From NCBI GenBank assembly GCA_003453735.1, contig DMNE01000384.1, positions 3,826 through 9,886 on the forward strand: 6,061 bases of DNA, read 5' to 3'. This DNA is from Nitrospiraceae bacterium. Its GTDB lineage: Bacteria; Nitrospirota; Thermodesulfovibrionia; Thermodesulfovibrionales; UBA9159. Under the pieces are notes generated by a model that searched no databases, was not told the origin of the DNA, and was given only the letters and a program-made list of their open reading frames with translations. Of the stretch, positions 1 through 6,061 are shown one piece after another. Position 1 is the stretch's first letter, and each line of letters starts with the position of its first letter. Both the position numbers and the translations under genes were made by a program.

Positions 1-1989
1 TCATTTATAATATACCGGAAGCCTATCCTTATCAGGGATATCATATTCGTTCATACTCATATATTTGTCTGCAAACAAAACAGCGGAAACATTGGATTCT
101 TCTAATTCTGCAATCAAATCTTTTTGCATCTCTTCAGTTATAGCCCATCCGAGGCAATAATATTTTGTAGGCAATTTGTAGCCAAGAGATGGATAAAGCA
201 GAGCCGCCGAATGACTAATTAACAACTGTCTTTGGCCTATATGATTGGCCTCAAGATACTTTTTTGTTACACAGACATCTTTGTCATAATGAGAATTCAC
301 CTCCAATTGCAGAGTTGAAAATAAGTCATGAGAACATTGTTTCGGTTTCTTGCTCATATAGTCTCTCAAGAAGCTCATATCTGCTTGACTAATAGTGGTG
401 AGCGCATGCCAAGGTTTGTTGTAAAAAATACCAGTGGAGAAATTAAAAAAGGCAAAAAAAATGCTTATTATAATAATTTGTGACCATTTATTTAACAACG
501 ATGAAGAGACGATAACCCTTGCAAAGAATAAGGCTATGATGAAATATATAATTCCGGCAAACCAATAAATATGCGGCAAATCACTTCTGCTAAAGGCGCT
601 CCTTAGACTCAAGACTGAGTAAATAATAAGCAGCAAAGAAAATATATCTAGTGAGGTTGCTTTCTTACTATTCGTATAAATATATTTGCATGCAATCGCA
701 AACATTGCAAATACTGTTATCACAGGATATACAGCATCCGGAGCGTAACGTAATAAGTTACGTGACAGAAGAAACTGATAATTCTGACTGCCAGACAATG
801 GAAGGGGAAAAGGAAAGCCGGTTGAATCTGTGAGGTACTTGGCGAAGATACCAAAGACCACATGATACCACTCATGGCTTGGCCATCCAAAAACACTATA
901 GATAAAAATAGCGGAACTCAATACACCTCCTGTAAATAAGAACAACTGTAAGATTCTATCTTTGAGTATTTCTCTGTTATGAATTATCGATACTGTAATG
1001 AGATAGAATGACAGCAGAATAACTGGCATAAAACGATAAATACCTGTATCAATACGATAGATATGAGCAATAAATATCAGTACTCCTGAGAAAATAAATT
1101 GATACCACCTTTTCGCCTTAGAATAAATGAAGAATGAAAGAGAAACAAAAACCAGATCAGCAAGTATTAAACTGCTTGAATTGAATAATAACATTACACC
1201 TAAAATGAGTAGGGCAAAATATCCCAACTGCATCCCGTAAGAAAGCAATAGGATAGTCGGGATACTCAGACTCAGAAAAAAGGCTTTTGCTATCATCATA
1301 GTCGGGAAATCATTTCTTGCCATTATCTTAAAAAAGAGCGCTGTTATCCCTGTATCACTGAAACCATGAGGCCAGAAATATGTGACAAACGGCTTTCCTC
1401 CTTCAATCAAATCTGTTGCCGAGGTGAATACCTCCCCATGGTGATGAGCGTCAATGATCGGTGTATAGTTTTTCGAAATGATCACCGAGATATAAGACAT
1501 CCAAATCACACAAACTATAATTGTTATAAAGATTGAAAAACGCGCTGGGCGTTCACATTCTCTATCAATCAAACAGTTAAAAAAATGATAAACAAAAGAT
1601 ACCAATACTATTATTGTGGCGAAATGAATTATCCACAATATCGGTCGGTATAGAGATATTTGTGCACTTATCATAACAAGACCCACCAATGATAAAGGAA
1701 GTGTGACAAAGAGTTTTGTAAGTTTACTTTTGATAAGATGAAAAGCGAAAGATATTAACGGTATCGACATAAGTATTAATGCTACGGCTCTTAGTTCGAT
1801 GTTTTTGGGATAATGATGAAAAGAGGGCCATCCATCAGCTATCCATTTCGGACTGAAACTGTTTGAACTAACAAAAGATATAATTATGCTTATTGCAATG
1901 ATACTGAGGATAAGCTGTGAAGTCTCAAAAAGCGCTTCCATAAATTCATGGTATTCTGGGGATAATAATGATTTATGGTTTTTTCTCAT
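1..1989 (-). CDS. Polytopic membrane protein, glycosyltransferase-like (GT39/ArnT/PMT-type fold suspected)
   Basis: Complete 662-residue protein. It starts at ATG 1989 and ends in TGA at 1-3. The sequence shows roughly 13-15 hydrophobic spans between about residues 24 and 522, then a soluble tail of about 140 residues (523-662). The first large loop after the fifth span carries an acidic/histidine motif, DAHHHGE (180-186), followed by EGGKP and YFWPHG (196-209). GT-C fold glycosyltransferases keep acidic catalytic residues in an early periplasmic loop, often followed by a 'eG..P...f...G' pattern. A second polar motif, RSDLPH (468-473), lies between late spans and is also seen in uncharacterised membrane glycosyltransferase-like proteins. 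The likely role is transfer of a sugar from a lipid-phosphate donor at the outer face of the inner membrane, but donor and acceptor are unknown. A polymerase or other surface-glycan membrane protein is possible. The gene is AT-rich (21/60 GC at 481-540), unlike the genes to its right. The start overlaps the preceding frame's stop as ATGA and has a good ribosome binding site. Confidence is high for a membrane protein, moderate for glycosyltransferase. Confidence 0.75.
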   Translation of the reverse strand: MRKNHKSLLSPEYHEFMEALFETSQLILSIIAISIIISFVSSNSFSPKWIADGWPSFHHYPKNIELRAVALILMSIPLISFAFHLIKSKLTKLFVTLPLSLVGLVMISAQISLYRPILWIIHFATIIVLVSFVYHFFNCLIDRECERPARFSIFITIIVCVIWMSYISVIISKNYTPIIDAHHHGEVFTSATDLIEGGKPFVTYFWPHGFSDTGITALFFKIMARNDFPTMMIAKAFFLSLSIPTILLLSYGMQLGYFALLILGVMLLFNSSSLILADLVFVSLSFFIYSKAKRWYQFIFSGVLIFIAHIYRIDTGIYRFMPVILLSFYLITVSIIHNREILKDRILQLFLFTGGVLSSAIFIYSVFGWPSHEWYHVVFGIFAKYLTDSTGFPFPLPLSGSQNYQFLLSRNLLRYAPDAVYPVITVFAMFAIACKYIYTNSKKATSLDIFSLLLIIYSVLSLRSAFSRSDLPHIYWFAGIIYFIIALFFARVIVSSSLLNKWSQIIIISIFFAFFNFSTGIFYNKPWHALTTISQADMSFLRDYMSKKPKQCSHDLFSTLQLEVNSHYDKDVCVTKKYLEANHIGQRQLLISHSAALLYPSLGYKLPTKYYCLGWAITEEMQKDLIAELEESNVSAVLFADKYMSMNEYDIPDKDRLPVYYK

Positions 1990-2362
1990 AAATGCATATA
2001 CCTCTCCAACAGGGAGTCGTATGTGCTCATTTTAAGTTCTTTGGGAATAGCCTGAGATATGTATACCTTATTTTGAGTAAGATGGTTACTCTTTATTCGA
2101 CACAATTTATGTTTTTGCATCCAGCCGGTAATGATCCTCTGATTATAGTAATTCTCATGGGAAAGATAATCTGCGGCATCTTCAGCTCTTTTCCTATCTG
2201 GAACCAATTTGATTCTGTTGGTTTCCAAAATCAATCGCTGCATCAATAGGGTCTGTGTATTCCTTGCGGTAGACTCTTTCATATTCCTGGGCCTGGTTAA
2301 ACCTCTCAAGCATCCTTACGGTCTGCGGATGATGCCCTCTTGCAGGCACATGTTTGAATACC
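1986..2362 (-). pseudogene. Unrecognised coding remnant spread over two frames
   Basis: No family is recognised. From 2362 to about 2231 one minus-strand frame reads a plausible protein-like stretch (LVFKHVPARGHHPQTV, then MLERFNQAQEYERVYRKEY), which ends at a TAG at 2196-2194. From about 2230 to the TGA at 1988-1986 a different frame reads on (RIKLVPDRKRAEDAADYLS, then NYYNQRIITGWMQKHKL). Dropping one T from the TTTT run at 2227-2230 joins them as …AAIDLETNRIKLVPD…, giving a charged, mostly helical-looking, hydrophilic segment of about 125 residues with no membrane span or cysteine motif. The last codons overlap the start of the membrane protein gene (ATGA). A 107-codon reading from TTG 2309 is open but lacks a convincing start. 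It may be the tail of a decayed gene or a real small protein interrupted by one indel. Composition is AT-rich, matching the left part of the window. Confidence 0.4.
2001..2007 (-). promoter_or_regulatory. Ribosome binding site of the membrane protein gene
   Basis: GGAGAGG on the minus strand lies 11 bases before ATG 1989. It is a strong purine-rich Shine-Dalgarno match and supports that start. It also lies 4 bases before an in-frame ATG of the preceding remnant frame (…ATG CAT TTA TGA), so the site could have served either frame. Confidence 0.55.
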
Positions 2363-2651
2363 AAATCCGTCCTTTTCCAACCTATTACGTATACATTGAG
2401 ATCCCATCACGCCTATCTTGTAGAACCATTCGTATTGGTGATGTGTTTGTAACCAAATATACGAGTCTGACAGGAGGAAAGGGCAGCCCATCAGTCATGC
2501 CCTTTCTCTTGACATGCGTGTTCAGGAAGGGGCCGTAAAGGTACCGGAGAAAGTCTTTGGCCTTGACGTGGAGATCCTCCGACCTGCGGTAAGCGTACGC
2601 CGCCAGTCTGTACAAGCGCAGCGTCCTGAAAATACCCTTTATTTGCGGCTC
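2354..2651 (-). pseudogene. N-terminal fragment of a SAM-dependent methyltransferase, frameshifted and truncated
   Basis: Two minus-strand frames together resemble the region just before the SAM-binding domain in many class I methyltransferases. Frame one (2651 to about 2455) reads FRTLRLYRLAAYAYRRSEDL and later GLPFPPVRLVYLVTN. Frame two (about 2440 to 2354) reads YEWFYKIGVMGSQCIRNRLE followed by KDGFGIQ. Known family members carry a 'P.P...L.YLV.g...veWF..sG..ga..I...L...G' pattern here, normally followed by a LDFGCGxGR SAM motif. That motif is absent and the frame runs into a stop near 2306. The upstream frame is closed by TGA at 2654-2652 with no ATG after it, so no good start is visible. 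The frame change falls between about 2457 and 2439, where GC also drops from 55% to 38%. It follows the broken methyltransferase at 2683-3544 by about 30 bases and looks like a second, separate methyltransferase gene that lost its catalytic part. The family call rests on recalled patterns, not on a search. Confidence 0.45.
2477..2506. repeat. 9-bp perfect inverted repeat with 12-base loop
   Basis: GAAAGGGCA at 2477-2485 pairs with TGCCCTTTC at 2498-2506. No T-run follows on either strand, so a canonical intrinsic terminator is not supported. It lies inside the methyltransferase remnant, close to the base-composition change, and may be chance. Confidence 0.3.
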
Positions 2652-2682
2652 TCATCTTCCCCGCAATATACACAGCACATTT

Positions 2683-3544
2683 TTATCTGAATAGTGCACA
2701 GGGCTTACGCACAAAATACATGCAGCTCAAATAGCGATAAGGCAGGCCGCTGTTCTGCAACCTCTTCTTATGCCCTGTTAAATCATAGAATTCCACCTTT
2801 CCGTTATGGTCTCCTTCACAGGAGTTAGTGGCGGGCGCTGCCTCGATGATACAGTTGCGGCTCTCACAGATATTCTGTATTTCATTATGCTCCAGGACAT
2901 GCATCTCGTACCTAAAGTCATGATGGAGTTGTTTGGGCGGAATTAACCATCTCTTCATTGCGACCAGAAAGGGAAATCTCTGTTTTATTGCCTGTTTGGC
3001 CCTGATAGCAAAAGGCGGCTTGCTCTCCTGTGGATTGAGGAAATCGATCGGGATTTGAAAAAACCGCCAGCCCGCCGGGCCGAACGATGCGAAGGAATTC
3101 ATCCAGGTAGCGTTTCTGATAGTCGTTTGGGATATGCTGGAGGACGATGTGGGAATAGATAAAGTCTACGGAGTCATCTGGGAACTGGGGCAGAGAGTCG
3201 CACTGATTGACCATAAAGTCAACCCCCTTGACATAGGAACGAGCGAGGTCGACAGTCTTCGGCGAGATATCGACCCCGAAGCCGCGTTGGAATCGTTTCC
3301 TCAACGCCTTACTGATGCGCCCCACGCCGCACCCGAAATCAAGAAAACAGCCGTCGTTCACCCTCAAAGACCTACTTTGCATGAACCGGAAAACCCTCTC
3401 GATTTCTTCATCACCAGTCGCAAAAAAATCTTCAACATTCCATTTTCCGCCGTAGTATCTGGAGTCGGTCAGAATTACCCACAGGGCATCCGCTTCGGCA
3501 TCGCCCTGCCATTCCTTTGCATACTCATCTAAGGTTTTTGCCAT
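2683..3544 (-). pseudogene. Class I SAM-dependent methyltransferase, split by one frameshift
   Basis: Starts at ATG 3544 (MAKTLDEYAKEW…) with GGAAGGA six bases upstream. A TTG at 3565 lies within the end of the preceding gene and is less likely. The first frame gives a Rossmann methyltransferase: motif I LDFGCGVGRIS at residues 68-78, the acidic VDIS (91-94) that would hold the SAM ribose, the IVLQHIP strand (133-139) and the LRIVRPGG turn (151-158). After …GGLAVF the frame goes off into non-family sequence and stops at 2918. The next frame continues correctly with QIPIDFLNPQES…, the FRYEMHVLEHNEIQNI segment and the closing strand YRYLSCMYFVRKP, ending in TAA at 2683-2685. Removing one T from the six-T run (plus-strand A run 3058-3063) restores 286 residues, normal for this family. 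The intact enzyme would methylate a small molecule, here perhaps a sugar or polyprenyl intermediate; the substrate is not readable. It lies 17 bases after the previous gene. The frameshift may be a real mutation, a reversible slip, or a sequence error. Confidence 0.75.
3058..3063 (-). other. Frameshift site in a six-T run
   Basis: On the coding strand the sequence is GCGGTTTTTTCAAATC. Family-like residues precede it in one frame (GGLAVF) and follow it in another (QIPIDF). Five Ts instead of six would join them directly. A programmed -1 slip would not give the needed frame; a +1 or -2 shift is required, so ordinary -1 ribosomal frameshifting is unlikely. Confidence 0.65.
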
Positions 3545-3550
3545 GGGCGG

Positions 3551-3557
3551 TCCTTCC
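3551..3557 (-). promoter_or_regulatory. Ribosome binding site deciding the ATG 3544 start
   Basis: GGAAGGA on the minus strand lies six bases before ATG 3544. It supports this start over the TTG at 3565 and sits just past the TGA (3564-3562) of the preceding gene, so the two genes are probably co-transcribed. Confidence 0.6.
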
Positions 3558-3561
3558 GGCT

Positions 3562-4353
3562 TCAACTTGAACGATGCCGGGCGAGCGCAATGCTGTCCCC
3601 GACCGTCCTGCTTTTCATCCTTCTTTTTATAAAAAAGAAAAGGCCGAACTTCCTGAGCGCCAGCAAAAGCCTCAGGGAAGCGGAGGAAATGGCCTTCTCA
3701 GTAAGGATGTGTAAGGGAGGAACGGAATAAAGTTTAAGTCCATTGCTATCAGCAAGATAGTGCAAAGTCCGCAGCGAATAGAAAGAAATGTGCTGCCCAT
3801 GCTGTAACCCATAGTAATACCAATCCTCCGGCCGCGGCACAGGGGTAGGTAGCACCTCGGTGGTAAAAATGAGGTTCTTTGAAAGCGCAAGCATTGTCTT
3901 GATTTCCCTATTGGGCTCGACAAAGTGCTCAAAGCTCTCAAAAGAGGTGATCAACTCGACGTTTCCCAACTCCTGAGTATACTCAAAGCCGCGCGCAAGG
4001 AGATTGGGCGAGTAGCGGTCCAGCCAATAGAAATCGAATCCGATATCCCGCATTCGACGGGTAAAGATGCCGTAGCCGCCTGCGAAATCAAGATACTGTG
4101 CGTTCCTGTCGAATATGAAGTAAATGAGCACTGAGACGACCTCGGCAAGGGAAAGACTTCTCAGCAGCCCGCCGGTGTCGGGCAATGTCATCGATTCGGC
4201 ATATGACTCCTGAAGCCAGAAGGGCTCTTGAGTTTGAAGAAAACCGCATGTGTCACAGTAGTAATAGGCGATATCGTATTTACGCAATATCGTCGCCCTA
4301 AACATTTCCTGCGGCAATGACGCGCAGATCCTGCAAAGCATCTTTTTATCCAT
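3562..4353 (-). CDS. Zinc-ribbon class I SAM methyltransferase (Methyltransf_23/C-methyltransferase-like)
   Basis: From ATG 4353 the protein has 263 residues. The N-terminus holds two cysteine pairs, C7-x2-C10 and C33-x2-C36-G, a putative zinc-binding ribbon like that at the start of sugar C-methyltransferases. A SAM-binding domain follows: LDFAGGYGIF (88-97) as motif I, then FYWLDRYSPN (108-117) with the acidic residue expected after strand 2. A GLQHGQHISFYS segment (182-193) matches the 'G.H.s.fs' stretch of the Methyltransf_23 type. Residues about 224-246 form a hydrophobic then basic tail (LRLLLALRKFG, FFFIKRR) that could touch membrane or a partner. The typical sugar C-methyltransferases are about 400 residues with an extra C-terminal domain, absent here. 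The likely role is methylation of a nucleotide-sugar or glycan intermediate in the cytoplasm; the substrate is not readable. A TTG at 4392 is open but has no binding site; ATG 4341 is another option. The gene sits 57 bases after the radical SAM gene and 17 before the next methyltransferase. Confidence 0.8.
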   Translation of the reverse strand: MDKKMLCRICASLPQEMFRATILRKYDIAYYYCDTCGFLQTQEPFWLQESYAESMTLPDTGGLLRSLSLAEVVSVLIYFIFDRNAQYLDFAGGYGIFTRRMRDIGFDFYWLDRYSPNLLARGFEYTQELGNVELITSFESFEHFVEPNREIKTMLALSKNLIFTTEVLPTPVPRPEDWYYYGLQHGQHISFYSLRTLHYLADSNGLKLYSVPPLHILTEKAISSASLRLLLALRKFGLFFFIKRRMKSRTVGDSIALARHRSS

Positions 4354-4410
4354 TAGTTCTGCTAACACCCTGCAGAAGATGATACTGTCCAAGGAGAGGC
4401 ATCACGTCTA

Positions 4411-5799
4411 TCACCCGACCTTCAGTTTATGTTTCAGAATCTCCTTCAGCACCCGCAATTTGGTCCTTACTCCGAATATGTTGCGGGCGCTGAAGATGAA
4501 CTCCATATTAGAAGGCTGCAAGAGCATGCTGCAGGTAGCGTACGTCCGGAGTTTTACCAATTCATCAGGCGTCAGTGCGTCAGTTCGGATCACACACTGA
4601 TCTGCACCGTAACGATCATAATCGCCCTGAAGCAGATGGCCCTTTGCAATCATTTCGTCCCGCAGCACGGTCCCCGGGAATGGTATCACCAGCGAAAATC
4701 CGACGCAATAGGGCTTCAAACGTTTCGCAAGCGCGATACTGTCATACGCTGTCTTCCTTGTTTCCCCGATATTACCTATTAAGAAGGATGTAGTGGTCTT
4801 TATTCCGATCTCGTGCGTCATCCTAAACGAACGCTCGATCTCCTCGATGGTGATATTCTTCCCCATGTCCTTCAGCATCTCCTGATTTCCGTTCTCGGTT
4901 CCATAGAAGATCATCCAGACGTTCGCGCGCTTTGCGAGCTGCAGCAGATCATGGGTAATCAAAGCTTTGTTGACACGAAAGCAGATCCTGTAGAATATGT
5001 CCTTGTTCAGTCCCTTTTCTATTATGAGATTGAGCACCGTCTCGGCCCACCGTTTGTTCGCGTTGAATGTGTCATCCTGAAAATAGATTTCCCGCATGCC
5101 GTACATGCGATAGAGCCAGGCAATTTCATTCACAACCGCTTCAGGCTTCCTAGTTCTCACCCGTGATCCCCAAAACACCGGTGTGTTACAAAACTTGCAC
5201 TGCCCAAAGCAGCCCCGCGAGGCCATGATGAACATACTTGGCATGGGCCCTCCGGGATAAGGCCCCTGAAATCTTTTCATCCCTTTCCTTCCGCCTATGA
5301 GGTCGAGGTTGGGGTAAGGGATATAATCGAAATCCTGAATGAACTGTCGAGGAGCATTCATCGTATCGCCATAGATGATACCCGGTATCTGCGCAAAGGA
5401 TCTGCCCTCGGCGATTTCCATGAACATCTCTTCCCCTTCTCCCTCCACCACAACGTCGATATCCGGAAATTGCCTCAACGCTTCGATTTTCAGCGCGGAC
5501 GGATGAGGCCCTCCGGCCACAACTAGTATTTGCTTACTGATCTGTTTTATAGCGCGAGAGACTTCTCGCGACGATCTTGTCTGATAGGTGTTCATCGTTA
5601 TCCCAACGATGTCGGGTTTGAATTTCCTCGCGTGCTCTCCCACCCCGGCAGCGTCAACCCCATCACTTATCATCTGTAAAAGCAGCACTTCATGCCCGCG
5701 TTCGTGAAGCATCGAGCCTAATAAAAGCAGGGCCCCCGAAGGATAGCTCTCGCTGGACCTGGGGATATTCTCCTGGGGGCAAACCAGCAAAATCCTCAT
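4411..5799 (-). CDS. Radical SAM protein with N-terminal B12-binding-type domain
   Basis: From ATG 5799 the protein has 462 residues and begins MRILLVCPQE, the usual start of this family; GGCGGTGAT lies directly upstream. A GTG at 5841 is open but has no visible binding site. Residues 1 to about 140 form a cobalamin-binding-like Rossmann domain: PSGALLLLGSMLHERGHEV (20-38), VVAGGPHPS (93-101) and VVEGEGEEMF (117-126). The radical SAM core follows with CFGQCKFC (C197, C201, C204), which holds the 4Fe-4S cluster and splits SAM to a 5'-deoxyadenosyl radical. Further family marks are QDDTFNAN (241-248), FYGTENGNQEML (298-309) and the IPFPGT turn (372-377). The classic cobalamin-ligating DxHxxG motif is not seen, which is common in the BchE-like branch, so B12 use is likely but unproven. 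Known relatives do methylations, cyclisations or rearrangements on unactivated carbons. Here, between a glycosyltransferase and methyltransferases, a role in modifying a sugar or lipid of the surface glycan is inferred. Length is normal for the family. Confidence 0.88.
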   Translation of the reverse strand: MRILLVCPQENIPRSSESYPSGALLLLGSMLHERGHEVLLLQMISDGVDAAGVGEHARKFKPDIVGITMNTYQTRSSREVSRAIKQISKQILVVAGGPHPSALKIEALRQFPDIDVVVEGEGEEMFMEIAEGRSFAQIPGIIYGDTMNAPRQFIQDFDYIPYPNLDLIGGRKGMKRFQGPYPGGPMPSMFIMASRGCFGQCKFCNTPVFWGSRVRTRKPEAVVNEIAWLYRMYGMREIYFQDDTFNANKRWAETVLNLIIEKGLNKDIFYRICFRVNKALITHDLLQLAKRANVWMIFYGTENGNQEMLKDMGKNITIEEIERSFRMTHEIGIKTTTSFLIGNIGETRKTAYDSIALAKRLKPYCVGFSLVIPFPGTVLRDEMIAKGHLLQGDYDRYGADQCVIRTDALTPDELVKLRTYATCSMLLQPSNMEFIFSARNIFGVRTKLRVLKEILKHKLKVG

Positions 5800-5844
5800 A
5801 TCACCGCCAAATCTAATACGCAGTGTTTTGTCCGAACCCACTGC

Positions 5845-6061
5845 TTATGCACGGCGCATCGCTTTCTCGGCCTGATTTTGTCCCTCGACGACTGCCCCGA
5901 TGATAGAGGACCAGCGGTTCTCCCATTGTTTCATGCTAAATGCCTTCTGGGAAGTCTCCCATCCGCATTTCTGAATACGCATCCTCTCTTCCGGAAAATC
6001 TATCAGTTTCAGCAAGGCGGCAAGAAGAGACTCGTGCGTGGGCCAGCAGAGCAGGCCATTG
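5845..6061 (-). CDS. Glycosyltransferase C-terminal fragment (GT4-like), cut by window edge
   Basis: Only the last 71 residues are inside the window; the gene continues past 6061 on the minus strand and ends in TAA at 5847-5845. The sequence reads NGLLCWPTHESLLAALLKLI, then a helical stretch DFPEERMRIQKCGWETSQK, then FSMKQWENRWSSIIGAVVEG. This fits the closing part of GT4-family glycosyltransferases: 'NG.L', a run of '.l..al..ll', then 'r..m...g...a..fsw......w..ii'. Such enzymes move a sugar from a nucleotide donor to a growing glycan in the cytoplasm. Donor, acceptor and the catalytic residues lie outside the window. The stop is 45 bases before the radical SAM start, so the genes probably share a transcript. 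A related retaining GT-B enzyme is possible; the fold call rests on a short end. Confidence 0.65.
   Translation of the reverse strand, partial: NGLLCWPTHESLLAALLKLIDFPEERMRIQKCGWETSQKAFSMKQWENRWSSIIGAVVEGQNQAEKAMRRA

Noticed and set aside
2477..2506. Inverted repeat as an intrinsic terminator
   Set aside because: No T-run follows on either strand, so only a small repeat is reported.
1992..2538. Plus-strand open frames of 85 and 109 codons across the degenerate region
   Set aside because: Cysteine- and phenylalanine-rich, low-likelihood protein sequence; the minus strand carries family-like fragments, so coding on the plus strand is not supported.
1986..2651. Insertion sequence or transposase remnant
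   Set aside because: No terminal inverted repeats, target duplication or transposase motifs could be seen; the fragments resemble a methyltransferase and an unknown protein instead.
3058..3063. Programmed -1 ribosomal frameshift at T TTT TTC
   Set aside because: A -1 slip leads to the wrong frame; the conserved continuation needs +1 or -2, and no stimulatory structure was evident.
3134..3532. 132-codon plus-strand open frame
   Set aside because: It is antisense to the conserved methyltransferase motifs and has no recognisable family features; a shadow of the minus-strand gene.
3619..3643. A/T-rich inverted repeat resembling a terminator
   Set aside because: It lies inside the zinc-ribbon methyltransferase and simply encodes the FFFIKR stretch; the stem is almost all A-T and weak.
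4429..5166. Several plus-strand open frames of 70-117 codons
   Set aside because: All lie opposite the radical SAM gene, whose minus-strand reading has clear motifs; they are shadows.

Overview
The window holds an accessory gene cluster from a bacterium in which every supported gene runs leftward, on the minus strand. In transcription order (right to left) it contains: the C-terminal end of a glycosyltransferase (cut by the window edge); a cobalamin-binding-type radical SAM enzyme; a small zinc-ribbon SAM methyltransferase; a second class I SAM methyltransferase broken by one frameshift; a badly decayed stretch with an N-terminal methyltransferase fragment and an unrecognised tail; and a large polytopic membrane protein resembling lipid-linked-sugar glycosyltransferases. 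No rRNA, tRNA, CRISPR array or recognisable insertion sequence was found.

The gene mix (glycosyltransferase, B12-type radical SAM, several methyltransferases, multi-spanning membrane glycosyltransferase) is typical of O-antigen, capsule or other surface-glycan loci. The products probably build and decorate a surface sugar: soluble enzymes transfer and methylate sugars in the cytoplasm, and the membrane protein may act on a lipid-linked donor at the outer face. The final structure cannot be deduced. The organism cannot be named. A mid-GC environmental Gram-negative, perhaps deltaproteobacterial or Nitrospirota-like, would fit, but this is a guess from gene style only.

Layout: 5845-6061 glycosyltransferase C-terminus; 4411-5799 radical SAM; 3562-4353 zinc-ribbon methyltransferase; 2683-3544 frameshifted methyltransferase; 1986-2651 degenerate region; 1-1989 membrane protein. 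Spacing between the intact genes is short (17 to 57 bases), so a single transcript is likely. Base composition changes near position 2460. Sample 60-base lines are 52-57% GC in the right part (for example 31/60 at 5221-5280 and 33/60 at 2461-2520) but 33-40% at 2041-2220 and 2341-2460 and 35% at 481-540. The left part therefore looks like a separately acquired piece joined within the decayed region.

I see no clearly new system. The points most worth checking are the frameshift in an A/T run that splits an otherwise conserved methyltransferase, the multi-frame remnant next to it, and the radical SAM plus zinc-ribbon methyltransferase pair as possible glycan modifiers.
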